A DNA stretch of 64,000 bases from Azolla caroliniana (taxonomy: Eukaryota; Polypodiophyta), in contig JBHGNT010000018.1 of the NCBI GenBank assembly GCA_043228905.1, positions 3,534,001-3,598,000 of the forward strand. The letters run 5' to 3'. The translations under genes were made by a program, and so were the position numbers. Of the stretch, positions 11,301 to 22,934 are shown in pieces (position 1 is the stretch's first letter; every line of letters begins with the position of its first letter). The notes beneath the pieces were generated by a model that made no database searches, was not told the DNA's origin, and saw nothing but the letters and a program-made list of their open reading frames with translations.

Positions 11301-13000
11301 TTACATCATACCTTGCGTTCATAGTTAGTAAACAAATTAAAGTAAAGGCTGCTTGTGCAATATGATCCTATATGTGATTATCTCTTTATCCTTTCTCACT
11401 TCATTTATTATACCATTTTTTTGATATTTAACATTTTTATCAGTATTTGTCTGCTGTTAAAATTCAGAGTTTTATTTATTGATCAATGCAGGCTGATACC
11501 GCTATGCTGATGGCGATACTAAGAAGCATTCAAAATAGCCCACCTGTATTGGAATCAATCACCATTCTTTCATTTTCTGAAGATGTATATTCTTTTCTTT
11601 CTTTAAATTCTTGTCTTTATATCGGTCTACAATCTGTTTATAAATACCTAAACTTATTAAGTTCTTTACTCAATAGGTTTCCTATAGATTTTTCCCAAGT
11701 TGGATGTCTGGTTTTATCAACGCTTCAAATCTTGGTCCATATGAACCCAGAGATACGAGAAATCTCTTGTCTGATGTATGTTAATTACAGTTTTCTTATT
11801 TCTAGCATTCTCAAAACAATACCTGAAACAAATTCTGCATTTCAGATATCAAATCTCAACATTAATGTGCTAAAATGGGGAAAGACACTATCTGAGATGG
11901 ACAAGGTACTCTTGCTTCAAAGCATATTCAGCTATTAAAATGATGGGATCTTGCGTCATGTCCATGTTTTTCCCATACAACTGTATGAGAAGTTATCTCA
12001 TATACATACCTACATACATGCTGGCATAGATAGATATATGTGTAGATGCATACATATTAGTAGATATATCTAAGAGGGTTTTAACAACCTTTGTTTTTAT
12101 AGGCCCAACAACTTCAAGCGTTGGATTCAGTTCGTTCATTTGCAGAGGAGTTTTTACCTGATGACCCAGCAACAATCTTTGCATGTGAGGCCGTGAATTC
12201 TTTCGCACAGATTTTCTTATTATTATTGTGATTTTCTGTGCTAATTTTATGTCTCCTGCAGTAATTTTAGCTGAACAAACTCCGAAGTTGCAAGAATTCA
12301 TGGAGATATATGATTTGCCTCCAAAAGACATTGTGTTTGAGAATGATATCCTTCACTTCAGGCTCTTTTTAAATAGGTTTGGTCTGCCTGTCTGATAAAA
12401 GTTTGCAGTATTTTAAAATACAAGGATGATACAGAGCATCTATAGGTTGCACAAGAGCAAAGGATCTTCTTTATGCACCATAGAGTGATGGCTACATTTG
12501 TAGAAAACATTGAATGTGGATGTTATGTCTCCACTAAAGCGACAATGATATACTTAACAATGTGTTCAATGTGTCATACAGTTAGCACGATAACATGGTC
12601 TTACTTCATTGCTATCTCAAAACATAGTGGTTAGAATGACCTCTTGCTAGCTGGTCAAGATCACCTCAATTCCTAGAGTGCTTGACCATATACATGCCTT
12701 CCCTTTACAACTACAATTTCCATCTCATGTTATTTTTGAGAGTGCAAGATATCTATCGACATATTTCCTTCTTGCCTAGAACTTGGATTTTGGTTCAACT
12801 CTTCAGAGATGCAAATGACGCCATATTAGAGCTTTCTCTACATTCTCTTGTTTTATTTTTATAGTTTTATTTTTTGTGGTATATATATTTTTTATAATGG
12901 AAACACAATTAGTTTGGACTTTCTGGTTCTGTTTATATTTCTTAACTCAAGGATACATTTGGTTTGGCCAATGCCCAAAGAGCCATTCGAGTTGAAGTAA
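8334..13000 (+). CDS. Unrecognised small multi-exon gene
   Basis: Hand-built model: exons 8334-8414, 11492-11584, 11677-11775, 11846-11905, 12103-12184, 12262-12376 and 12952-13000. All have GT-AG borders, all phases agree, and no stop occurs inside. The start ATG has A at -3 and G at +4 (ATAATGGAG). The product is about 190 residues, with pieces such as MEDYDVLHATRTSML, VSYRFFPSWMSGFINASN, EEFLPDDPATIFALI, QEFMEIYDLPPKDIVF and IHLVWPMPKEPFELK before TAA at 12998-13000. It looks soluble and mildly acidic, with no signal peptide or membrane span. I recognise no family. Extra exons could hide in the 3-kb first intron, and the last TAA also fits a GTAAGC donor, so the 3' end may be longer. Confidence 0.5.
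8415..11491 (+). other. Long first intron of the unknown gene
   Basis: About 3.1 kb, AT-rich, between a GTTTGT donor and a TGCAG acceptor. Short open stretches (for example 8852-9076 and 10167-10376) show no family motif or clean splice pair, so I treat the whole as intron. Confidence 0.4.
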
Positions 13001-13405
13001 GCATTCTCTTCATGCATGGTAGATCAAGCGAGGAATCAATTGCGAGCAATCAAGGGAAATCTTGTGTTTCATTTCATAAGAATGAAAGATTGTCAGGGGT
13101 TTAAATAACAACTCATCTTAAAGATGGCATTGTGCTCTAGCTTAGATTAGAGGACAATATATTTCATTGAGAAATAAGTTTGTAAATTAAGCCATTTTAG
13201 GTGTTTTTAATGTATTGCACAATAACTTGAGGGTCCAAACTATAATTACATATTCTAATGTGCATTATTTATAATGCGAGTTAAATCGATTTCTTGCACT
13301 TCAACTTGTGGGAGTGTCATGAAAGTTTAGATTATTGTGGTAAAATTCCCTAATAAAAATCTCAAAATATGTTGATCATGTGCCTTAATAATTGTTGACC
13401 TTGTT

Positions 13406-13840
13406 GAGATAGATAGATAGATAGATAGATAGATGATATTATCGTCTTTCAAGGTCAAATATGACCTATGAGACCAAAAGTATTACATTTCACGTGATAC
13501 GTGTGAAAGTGAGTAGCGACTCTCGATGTTCAAGAATTGTATCAATGAATATTGCAATTGAGAGTGCCCATTGTGGTTGTGAGAAAAATTTGTGCAAGGT
13601 TTGGGCTTGGTTGAAGATGTGTGGAAAGCATGGTCGAATATTATCAAAGACAGAGCATTGTATTAACATGTAATACTTAGGCTCTCGAACTTGTTTAGGG
13701 CAAAGTGTGCATAGTCGATCACAAAAGTAGGGGAAGATGATCGACTCTCGATGTTCAAGAACTTTACTAATGAATGTTGAAATCGAGAGTGCACATTGTG
13801 GTTTTGCGTGGGAATGTGAACCATGACATATACAAATCAA
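13406..13840 (-). mobile_element. LINE 3' end, subfamily B, 5'-truncated
   Basis: A close relative of the copy at 6.1-6.45 kb. The minus frame includes LCTLCPKQVREPKYYML and IQCSVFDN, a knuckle with one His replaced by Tyr. Tail: AGGTCATATTTGACCT then (ATCT)n at 13432-13406. A short internal segment (GTTCAAGAACTTTACTAATG...) is repeated at 13735-13800, so this copy carries a partial duplication of its own coding end. Confidence 0.7.
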
Positions 13841-14058
13841 ATTAGAAAGAGATTTAGGGATGGGAATTATTGTATGTAAACATCATTCTCTTTTAAGAGT
13901 GTTGTTGTTTAATTTGATGTGCAAATTTTTTTATGAGATCTGGTGAGGCATGTTGAATCGTAAGGTACAAATGGAGAGATATTTATCAGTTTAATGATTG
14001 AGACATGGGGCTTGATTATGATCTTTGAAAGCTTGGAGATGGGTTTTTGGGGTGGGTG

Positions 14059-14229
14059 TTAATTGATGGTCAATGAAGTACCATTGTCGCTTGAAGTTAA
14101 TGCCAAAATAATGTCTACAGTAGCAATTGCCCTACAGTACAAGAACCAAATCATCTCAAGACATTTTTCAAGTATTAATTTGTTAAAAAACACTGCAAAG
14201 ATCATCATCATCATCATATATATATATAT

Positions 14230-14278
<49 letters not shown>

Positions 14279-14502
14279 ATGGGACCACAAGATTTGCAGG
14301 GAGTAATAAACTCTTTGGAAATTCACCATGTATGTGGACTTGGATAGAGTCAAGGTGTCTCTACACCAATCCAATTCACTAACATGTTAGAGTTAACAAC
14401 TCCAGGGTCCAAAGAAACACATGCAACTCCTTCCGAAATGTGTTAGCCCAATGACTTTGTAAGTCCTTCAATACCAAACTTTGATGCACAGTATGGTGTA
14501 GC
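14059..14502 (-). pseudogene. Pseudogene copy of the last two SDR exons
   Basis: The exon-5 copy (14502-14327) has exactly the length of the working exon 5 (176 bases) and reads ATPYCASKFGIEGLTK, then a TAA in place of a sense codon, then GVACVSLDPGVVNSNML, and a TGA before LYPSP. The exon-6 copy (14131-14059) reads AIATVDIILAL and SDNGTSLTIN then stop. Both splice borders are kept. Two in-frame stops and the apparent lack of exons 1-4 make it a dead partial duplicate of the gene at 15.27-17.45 kb, lying just downstream in the same orientation. A (GA)n tract sits between its two exons. I saw no exon 1-4 copy between 14.5 and 15.2 kb. Confidence 0.85.
14229..14278. repeat. (GA)n microsatellite
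   Basis: About 24 GA units after a short (ATC)n and (TA)n run, in the intron of the SDR pseudogene. Confidence 0.95.
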
Positions 14503-15266
14503 CTACAAGAATCAAGCTGTGCTCCCTCAAATGATTTCAACACAATATGACCTTCAAACCCTAATTTCAGGAGAGCATGATTGTGAACAGAAATTGAAAA
14601 ATGCTCACAGCACTACTTCATATGAAAAGCTACGGGCAATCTCTATGGAAAGTGCACAAATGCCTTCTTGTTTGCGATTGCTATCTTTGGTGTGTCGAAC
14701 TAATTACAACCTCACGATCTCCAAACACTTGATTGACACCTCATCCACCCATCTCAACTACAATCCAATTGGCTCCCTTTTTCTTGTAAAATCTTTAAAG
14801 GTATTTCATTATTGTGAAGCATTCAGTTCTGTTAAATTTTTACCATACCTTGATTGCTTTTCATTCAGTACGCACACTTTAGTTCCTCATGCCACAGTTT
14901 GTCCATGCTTTGTCCTGTACCATGTTTACACATCTCACAACACAATTGTATTTCCATAATCATATTTGCATTTGTTATACCACATAGTTTATATGCACTT
15001 TTAGACTTTGATGATGATAATCAAATTAGACAAGAGGCTTATTTATTTATGTCAAGTGTCAAACATATGACGATAGTCAAAAGTTCAATGTGGGGGTACT
15101 AACCATGATACACCATGATACATTATTAAATCCTGAAGAAACTATACACACGAGAACTAAACTGAAGAATTTGATGTGCATAAAATATATGGAACTGCTA
15201 TGGTGCATGTCTGATCCCAGGAGAAATTCAAGAAACCATTGCTTTTGAGAGAAAATCGGGGCATAT

Positions 15267-17450
15267 TCATATGACTGAGTGTGGCACTTCAGTGATGGTC
15301 AGTGAAGCTCCATTGTCACTCGGACTTAAAGCCAAAATAAAATCAGCCGCAACAGGTGCCCTACAAAAGACCAATTTACTTGTACTTTCTTAAGATAATG
15401 TAGAAGGTAGAACCAGAAATCTTCCATGGATTCCATCTAAACTCACCATTTATCTGCAGTTGGATAGAGTGGAGCTCTATCTGCACCAAAGCAACTCACC
15501 AGCATGTCGGTGTTTATAATCCCAGGGTGCACAGCAACAACTGTCACTCCTTCAGGAACACAGTTGGCAACAGCCTTGGTAAGTCCTTCAATACCAAACT
15601 TTGATGTACAATATGGTGTAAACTGCATGAACCAAGCTCTACATTTCAATCAATTTCAACAACATAATCTTAAAACAAATGCCATAGACCTTATGCATGT
15701 TTGGCAAGGTACTAGAAGCAATTTCTATGAATGGCACGAAAACGAAAACCCTGATAATTATCGAGATCTTTATCTTCCTTTCATCATCCAAGGTATTAGT
15801 ATGCATGCCTTTACCATATAGAAGAAGGAAAGAACAAAGATGTTACAACTTACATCTGCATCACCCACACGGCCCCATCCAGAAGAATAATTGACTATGG
15901 TTCCTTGCTTCATGAGAGGAAGAAAATGCCTTATTACATTGGCGGTTCCTTTGATATTGACATCTATAACAGCATCGAATTCAGATGCTGATAATTCCCA
16001 AATCTTCGCATTACGATTGATAATACCTGCATTATTTACTGCATTTTACATTGAAGACAAGGGAGAAATGAGATATAATAGTTGGGTATCCATGAGATAG
16101 ACATAAACATCAAAACAAAAAGCATCGTATTTGCATTTTATATGTGATATATGATACGAAACACGGAGTCTAGATATTATATCGATAACATCGAAACACA
16201 AAGGATGAATGGAGCCCTGATCATTTATGTATAATACATGCTTTGCAATGTCATCATTTGAAAAGCCATGTTTAAAAAACTTTCTTATGCTTAAAAAAAT
16301 TTTTAAAAATGAGAATTTCAGAGTGGAATTCTGTAGTTAAAGCCATGTTCAATCAATAAATGAATAAGGGAATCCAGCTAAATACAGATATATCTTGCAG
16401 CACACGCACAGAGAATATATAGATAGATAGATAGATATATAGATATTGTATATAAATTCTTTAGCATTAATGCTTTCCTCACAAAGATACGATAAGACAA
16501 ATATGATAGGATAGATGTGGAATCACAGTTCGTTAATGTACTAACCGGTAAGTATCAACGATAGAAGAATTGATGTCAGAATTGAAACTAAACAGTCGAT
16601 CCAACTACAGAGCAGAACAATTATGGAAATGCGCACCAGGAAACAAAAAGAGAACAAGAAACAACAGAGTGTATGTGTGTCTGTGTGTGTTGTGTGCAAG
16701 CACGGCAGAGTGTGAAGCTTGCTTATAACAAATTCTTCCTTTCATATCAAGTTTAAATTACACCTGCGCAAACTATGACTACATATGCTAGAGAATGAGA
16801 GAGAGAGAGAGAGAGAGAGAGACCTATGATGTTAGGAACACCAACGGTTTGTATGACTAGCTTAGAGAAACCTTCAACACTGACATCTGAACACTGTGCA
16901 CTCCATTCTCCCACGGAGCAGCAGAAGAAGCACCAACAGGAGAATAGTAGTAACGATTACCATCATCGTCGTCGGTGAGGCAAATGCAGGAGAAGGTTAA
17001 GATGGAAAAAGAAGCTTGATACGAATTAGATAAGATGAAAATTAAATGTATAACGATAGAAATTCATACCACATCGACTTGCTTCAAAAAGTGCTTTGGT
17101 GATGATCCATCTCCGTGCTCAATCAGAAGCTTCTCTAGTTCTAACAGATTTTCAGCATTTCGGGAACACCCAGCAACTGTGTATCCACGTTTGGCAAATT
17201 CTATGGCGAGGGCACGACCTAGCCCTTTGGAAACACCTGTTATCAACACGAGCTTGCGGCTCTCTGTTGCAAAGAAAGAGATGGAGAAGGTGAAGGAGAA
17301 GAAAGCAAAGAAGAGATGAGAATCGTTATCATCATCATCATCATCATCATGAAGAAGAAGAAGACGAAGAAGAAGAAAATGAGATCAGGAGGGGAATCAA
17401 TTTTGCTTACCAGCAGGTACTGAAGGGGGAGGAGGAGTAGAGGTCACCAT
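15267..17450 (-). CDS. Short-chain dehydrogenase/reductase, pterin aldehyde reductase-like
   Basis: Six exons: 17450-17411, 17263-17070, 16893-16824, 16038-15854, 15622-15447, 15360-15267. All have GT-AG borders and consistent phases and give 252 residues, normal for a classical SDR. Visible motifs: the TGVSKGLG cofactor loop near residue 20; an Arg after the second strand (AGCSRN), which favours NADPH; VNNAG; the active-site Ser in YSSGWG; and YCTSK (YxxxK). The tail, INTDML...SCFG...DNGASLTI, resembles the plant SDRs annotated as NADPH-dependent pterin aldehyde reductase, which salvage the folate side chain; that role is inferred from memory. The N terminus (MVTSTPPPPSVPA) is short, so a cytosolic location is likely. 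The 5' UTR on the minus strand is rich in GAA. A dead partial copy follows downstream. Confidence 0.88.
17327..17352. repeat. (ATC)n microsatellite in SDR intron 1
   Basis: About eight ATC/CAT units followed by GAAGAAG repeats. Confidence 0.85.
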
Positions 17451-17469
17451 GGAAACTGGTAAACTGACA

Positions 17470-17560
17470 ATTCTGATTCCTTCTTCTTCTGCTGCTGCTT
17501 CTTCTTTCTTCTTTCTCCTTCTTCTTTCTTGATTTCTTCTGCTTCTTCTTCTTGACTGGA
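17470..17560 (-). promoter_or_regulatory. GAA-rich leader upstream of the SDR start
   Basis: On the coding strand this is a run of GAAGAAG and GCAGCAG units within 100 bases of the ATG. Purine-rich leaders are common in plant 5' UTRs. No TATA box was placed with confidence. Confidence 0.35.
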
Positions 17561-18051
17561 ATGGTTTGGAGGTGAATAAAGAATTATGTAGATGTCTTTG
17601 AGTGGGTCTTCATTCAATTTGGGTTTTGTGTTAACAAATATGAAGAAGAAATGAAATATATAATATGAAGAAGAAATGGAGTGTGATGCCTCCTCATTTC
17701 CAAATTAATTTTTTGAGTTTCTTAAAACCCAATTGTTCCAATTGGATTAATTGTTTTTTGAGTTTCTTGAGGAATGCCTTCTTCACTTTTGATTAGTAAA
17801 GTTGGTTTGGGGGGGGGTGTGAGAAAATATGTTTCAAAAGTTAAAAAGGGCATCTTTTGTGGCAATTATTGACCGTGCTAGAGAAGTCACGAAATTTTCA
17901 AACCATGAAGAGAGCCAACTCTACAAGGCCATATATCATCATCATGATTTGAATTGGTGTATAGTGTGGGATTGAGTTCGTTCGTAGTAGTAGTAGCAGC
18001 AGTAGTAATCTTTAGATTCCTAGGAGAAGAATTCTATGCTTTGTAGTTGGT

Positions 18052-18271
18052 CATGATGTTTTTTCTTTCAACATGAAAGCCATTATTTACACACGTGCGC
18101 ATGCACGCTCGATCAAGAGCGAGAGAGAGAGAGAGAGTAAAAAAAAAAAAAAGAGAGAGAATGAGTCCAAATGGATGTAGCTCAATTGGTAAGGTTGCCC
18201 AATGGAAACCATGATGTTTTTTCTTTCAACATGAAAGCCATTATTTACACACGTGCGCATGCACGCTCGAT

Positions 18272-18323
<52 letters not shown>

Positions 18324-18367
18324 TCCAAATGGATGTAGCTCAATTGGTAAGGTTGCCCAATGGAAAC
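18052..18367. repeat. Tandem duplication of 158 bases containing a SINE head
   Basis: Units 18052-18209 and 18210-18367 both run from CATGATGTTTTTTCTTTC through ACACGTGCGCATGCACGC, a (GA)n tract and GGATGTAGCTCAATTGG to AATGGAAACC. They differ mainly in the (GA)n and A-run lengths, so the duplication is recent. Confidence 0.9.
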
Positions 18368-18420
18368 CAGGAGGTCATGTGTTCAACGCTTACATTCCAC
18401 AGTGGCATCTAGTGAATTAA
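18331..18420 (+). mobile_element. tRNA-derived SINE head
   Basis: GGATGTAGCTCAATTGGTAA looks like the 5' end of a tRNA gene with its A box (TAGCTCAATTGG). About 45 bases later GTCATGTGTTCAACGC fits a worn B box. The arms between do not fold as a real tRNA, so this is a tRNA-related SINE head, not a tRNA gene. A truncated copy of the same head starts at 18173. The SINE 3' end is not obvious. Confidence 0.5.
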
Positions 18421-18493
18421 GATATATGTATGAAGTATATAATGGAGAGGTGAGAAAATTAGGTTTCAAACCCAAGACACAATGCTTGTAGCG

Positions 18494-18810
18494 AAGATAA
18501 TTACCACTAGGATAAGATAAGACATAATGCAAAGAGACAAAAGACTTTCGTAGTGAAGTCGACAGAAGTTACAGATGCTTTATGAAATAGACAAAAGACG
18601 GGCTTCTAATTTTAGAGAGAGCTAAATGAATTATTAAAGACAGGAAGATAAGACATAATGCAAGATAATTACCACTAGGATAAGATAAGACATAATGCAA
18701 AGAGACAAAAGACTTTCGTAGTGAAGTTGACATAAGTTACAGATGCTTTATGAAATAGACAAAAGACGGGCTTCTAATTTTAGAGAGAGCTAAATGAATT
18801 ATTAAAGACA
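18494..18810. repeat. Tandem duplication of about 168 bases
   Basis: AAGATAATTACCACTAGG starts at 18494 and again at 18662. Both units run through GACAAAAGACTTTCGTAGTG and GACGGGCTTCTAATTTTAG to ATTAAAGACA. They are nearly identical, with two or three differences and a short extra piece at the end of the first unit, so it is recent. Confidence 0.9.
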
Positions 18811-19324
18811 AGAGGGACGAAGCATATGAACCTCATGGTGAAGTAGCCAACAGTTATCATTACATAAACGAGACAAAAGATAGTCTCGTGATTTTAGAGA
18901 TAGATGCATGAATGGACAAGATTTATCGTTATAGAATAGAGACAAAAGATAGTCTTTTGATTTTAGAGAGAGAGATATGAATGGTTATAGAGACATAGGG
19001 GATTATGCGTGTGAGTAAAAAGTGATGTAGTAAATTTAGCAGGAGAATTAACCGCGACATAATTTCATCGAACATAATTACATTAACTTTTTGACGTTGG
19101 TCAACTAGATATTTCCACTACAAAAGGGGTATATTTAATATTAGCTAAAGCACACTAGTGATCTTTTACCGTCAAATTAATCATCATACAACAAAAGCTC
19201 CCATTATGCCATGTCTTTATGAGTATATACCTAGAATTAACAAGAGAAAATAAATGATTGGTCATCATCTACATGGTACAATTTGATTTTAGAATAGACG
19301 AACAATGCTTTTTGGCAACGTGTC

Positions 19325-19632
19325 CATTCAAAAGCCAAGAAAAATCATCTGGTATCTTTATTATAAAGACTAGTGGGAACTCATGTAACATTCCAACTTT
19401 GTTGCCAATATTGGGACAAACCATACTTTCTATCTAATTATGTTCTTTCAAAAGTGAAGAAAAATCATATGATCTATTTATTGTAAATACTAAGAGGCCT
19501 TTATGTGTCATTGCAACTTTTGTTGCAAATATGGAGACGACAATACTAATAGGGATCATATTCATTCAAATGTGAACAAAAATCATATGGTTCATTATTA
19601 CAAAAACTTGTAGGCATTCATGTATCATTGTT
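19325..19632. repeat. Three degenerate tandem units of about 115-120 bases
   Basis: Each unit carries CATTCAAA-GTGAAGAAAAATCAT, a TTATT(A/G)TAAA stretch, CTTGTAGGCATTCATGT-like sequence and ATTG-CAACTTTTGTTGC-like sequence, with the third unit cut short. The units are well diverged. No frame is shared. Confidence 0.6.
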
Positions 19633-19649
19633 TTTTTTTTGTGAATATG

Positions 19650-20830
19650 ATTTTCAGTTCAAAGTGTAATGGGGTTGAGAGAGCAAGATCCCGAGAGGGA
19701 TATGCATGATTTCAATACCAAGAAAGTAGTAAAGCTTGTCCATATCCTTCATTTCCAAAGTCAATACCACATAAGTACCGTTGATCTTCAAGTGCCAAGT
19801 TGTTGGTTATTGCTTGAGATTGTATAATGGCTTTCTAGGCAAACAAAGTACATGTAAGTGAGCCTCAAACTTGAATTTGATCTTGATGTCCATTTGGTGG
19901 AGGTGCCACCACTTCACCATGGCATCAAGTTGTATGCTCAACAATTATTTTCTCAACATAATCAATGCAATCTTTTTTAGCATAGCCTTTTGTATTGGTT
20001 GATGGAGCCATCAAAGTTGTATTTTGCTTTGTAAATCAATTGACAATTGGTGGGCCTTCTTGTGTATCAAAATAGGGAGGAGGTCCTAGAACTCATTGTC
20101 TGGGAGAGCTCACATCTCTTCATCATCACTTTTATCTAAAAAGAATTATCATATGTTTCAACAAAGCTCGTCAACTCTTGTATGATTGCTACATTTATCG
20201 CAAACACCTAATGCTACATCATAGTCATTGTGGTCGAACCGCAAAACTACATTGAGTTGAGTATCCTGGTATATCTTGTGCCTTTCAAAAGTCCTTCACG
20301 TCTTGAATGTTCTTCTTCATGCCAAATGTGCTCATGATAGGCAAGACAAATTCATCATCCAAGGATGGAGTCGATCTTGCTAAACCAATGGAGTATACTT
20401 CTCCTCTATTGGGGCTTTGGTAGCTAACCTCGTACTCTAGAAACTTCGCCTTGACTTTATCGAGTCAGGCTACAATCCCACAACTACATAATGTAACATA
20501 GTCAAGACTTAAGGGATATCCAAGCCATTCATCAAGCTTGGGGTCGAGTTGACATGTTCAAGTGATGGTTGACCTTTTCTAAAACCGATGTTAATGTCAA
20601 CATTGGCATCAACATTGTCCTCATTCGCCATTATTAGATGTGGTTGACTTCTTATCATACCATGATGACATTTCATTGAACTGTTAGAATCTTAATTTAT
20701 GTTAAGCACAATTAAGAAGGAAAACAAGGAAAGAAGGGAGTTACTCCACCTTACCACCCCAAAGTGAAGGTGAGAGACAAATCCAAGTCCCCCATTAGTG
20801 TCCCATACCACCAAGTACAGACATGGATCG
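19650..20830 (-). mobile_element. LTR retroelement fragment: LTR end, primer-site region and gag start
   Basis: Read on the minus strand, 20830-20690 ends in GGGGGACTTGGAT, TCTCACCTTC and AAGATTCTAACA and matches the end of the LTR piece at 58.7-58.88 kb. About 20 bases on comes TGGTATGATAAG, which resembles a tRNA-Met primer site. An ATG at 20632 opens a short frame (MANEDNVDANVDINIG...) that soon stops, with stop-ridden sequence beyond. I read it as the 5' part of a dead element with a gag-like start; gag itself is an inference. Confidence 0.5.
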
Positions 20831-21098
20831 TACCTAGGGTTTGAAGAAGGATGCACTTTGTCACACTTTGAAAGTCTCTATCTCTTTGGACACTTTTGAT
20901 CTCTTATGTGCATTTCACATATAGGTGGAGAAGTGGGGTACCAGTCCCCCACATCCAAGCATCCGCCTCTTTCGCGTCGTAAGTATACATTGCTCTCGCC
21001 ACCATCAATCACTCGACCCACACTATCTTTTTTATTTTTTTCTTCGTAAATGTATGTTTATATTAAAACAACATGATAATACAAAAAAACCTTTCTAT

Positions 21099-21232
21099 CA
21101 AAACTACGTCAAAGGTAGTGATGTGGCAAGGACAGCCTTCTAAGGTGCTGCAATACAAAGCGACACAAAACTACGTCAAAGGTAGCGATGTGGCAAGGAC
21201 AACCTTCTAAGGTGCTGCAATACAAGGCGACA
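21099..21232. repeat. 67-base tandem duplication
   Basis: CAAAACTACGTCAAAGGTAG begins at 21099 and again at 21166. Both units continue through GATGTGGCAAGGACA and GGTGCTGCAATACAA with three or four differences. Confidence 0.9.
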
Positions 21233-22344
21233 ACGTTCCCATACAACATAATTGTGAAAATTTCCAAATCAACTTTCCCCTTATCCTACATATCTGTTGA
21301 GATACTCCAGAAAGCCCATCAAATAAGAAACCATTCCGCAAGTTCCAAATATACCACATGCCCAAATACCGCAAATAATCAAAGACAAACTTATATTATG
21401 GGGATGGTAAAACTCTATCACCTTCAATGAAAACCCATTGAAAAGGTGACAAAACATTTCCAGTTAATTACGCCCACAATTGTGATATACCTATCCATAT
21501 ACTTTTAGTAACATTTCTTGTTAGTCTCTAGTAGTAATATCTCTTCCATTAGCACCGCCTTAGTTCACCAATTAGGCCTCCCTCCATCCACTACTCCCTC
21601 CATCCAAGTCCTTTTTGGCGATCACCAACATCTATACCTCTCACACGCAAGCCCGTTGCACCGTCACCTTAGTGAATCTCACTTTCTCACACCACTTTTA
21701 TGTAGTGCCCCACCAACTCTTCCTCCTCGCCTGAGGTTGTGATTGGTTCCTCAAGCATCGAGCTACAATTGATTTCATTGCCCACCAACTTCTTGTCCCA
21801 CGAACTCCCCCGATCCCCCTCCTACACAATACCCCTCCTATCCCCCACCTCAACCAAGCCTAAGTGGTCCTCAGTCCACGAGAGCGATTGATCTCTATCC
21901 GCCAATTGCTAACTCATTTTTCGTCACTAGCCCCGTCCCACTATTATCTAATCAGGGCCGCCAATTCCACAAGGATGTTCGCAACATCATTGCAGCTCAA
22001 TTGAGTGTCCAGCAGGTGTTTATGTTCCCATACCATCCTCAGACAAATGGCCTCATTGGACGCCTCAACAAAACCCTCAAGAAGGAGATTGCCGCTTACA
22101 TCGATCCACACCACAAAACATGGGATCAAATCTTGCATTTCGTCACCCATGCCTACAATACATTCGTACATTCGTCAACACGAATCATCCCTTTTCAAGC
22201 ACTCTATGGGCGTGACCCTCACCTCCCACTAGAATCGTCCAAATACTCCCCCTCCTTCGACAAGCCACTGCTCTTGTTCTTGTTCCTGTTCCTGTTCCTA
22301 TTCTTGCTCCTACTACTCCTGCTCCTAAGTCTCTTGTTTCTCTC

Positions 22345-22354
22345 AAGGGGGAAA
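22345..22354 (+). promoter_or_regulatory. Polypurine tract before the 3' LTR
   Basis: AAGGGGGAAA directly before the TG that opens the 3' LTR, the usual plus-strand priming site in LTR elements. Confidence 0.65.
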
Positions 22355-22514
22355 TGTGGTGTGCATGTGTTCCTGTGTGCCACCCTTTTAGCACACCCTT
22401 TTTAGCATGCATGTAGCTAAGTTAACCCAAATGGGTAGCTTTGTATCGACTATAAATTGAGCACAAAGTAAGAAGCTAAGTAGGTTGGTTTTGATCTCTT
22501 ATGTGCATTTCACA
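22355..22514 (+). repeat. Short 3' LTR (about 160 bases)
   Basis: Starts TGTGGTGTGC right after a purine tract, has TATAAATTGAGC in the middle and ends ATGTGCATTTCACA, giving the TG...CA ends of an LTR. The last 26 bases recur at 20894-20919. Confidence 0.55.
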
Positions 22515-22636
22515 ATATCTATATGTATTTGTATATGCATATGAATTTTCAAGTTTGTGAATATATATGTGTATACATATATACATACATACACACACAC
22601 ATGTCACGTATGTGTGTGCATGTATATGTGTAAGTA

Positions 22637-22780
<144 letters not shown>

Positions 22781-22934
22781 TGCACACACATATGTATGTG
22801 TGTATGTATTTATGTGCATAGGTCCAAAGGGCCAAGGAAGGAAGCACCCTAGGTATAAATGACCTAGAAGGCTTCCCTACAATCAACAACCATGTTGGCT
22901 TTGTAATTATTGGCCTCCTACATGCCCTCATGAT

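Larger units (their letters stand above)
20894..22514 (+). mobile_element. Ty3/gypsy-like relic with internal deletion
   Basis: 21518-21742 reads like the aspartic protease region (STALVHQLGLP, then IQVLFGDHQ), with the catalytic DSG not visible. Then 21950-22232 reads as the C-terminal half of an integrase core: QGRQF, FPYHPQTNG, HAYNT and FQALYGRDP. Reverse transcriptase and RNase H are missing. The usual SD before the QGRQF-type block is SN, and the Glu expected after PQTNG is Gly, so two catalytic acids appear lost. A purine tract at 22345-22354 leads into a 160-base 3' LTR. A 26-base piece matching that LTR's end sits at 20894-20919, perhaps all that is left of the 5' LTR. Confidence 0.65.

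Noticed and set aside
14183-14374. Minus frames through the (GA)n tract near 14.2 kb
   Set aside because: They are low-complexity translations of a microsatellite inside a pseudogene intron.
18331-18399. A tRNA gene
   Set aside because: The A box is good but the anticodon and T arms do not pair. A second, truncated copy and the position beside GA tracts fit a SINE.
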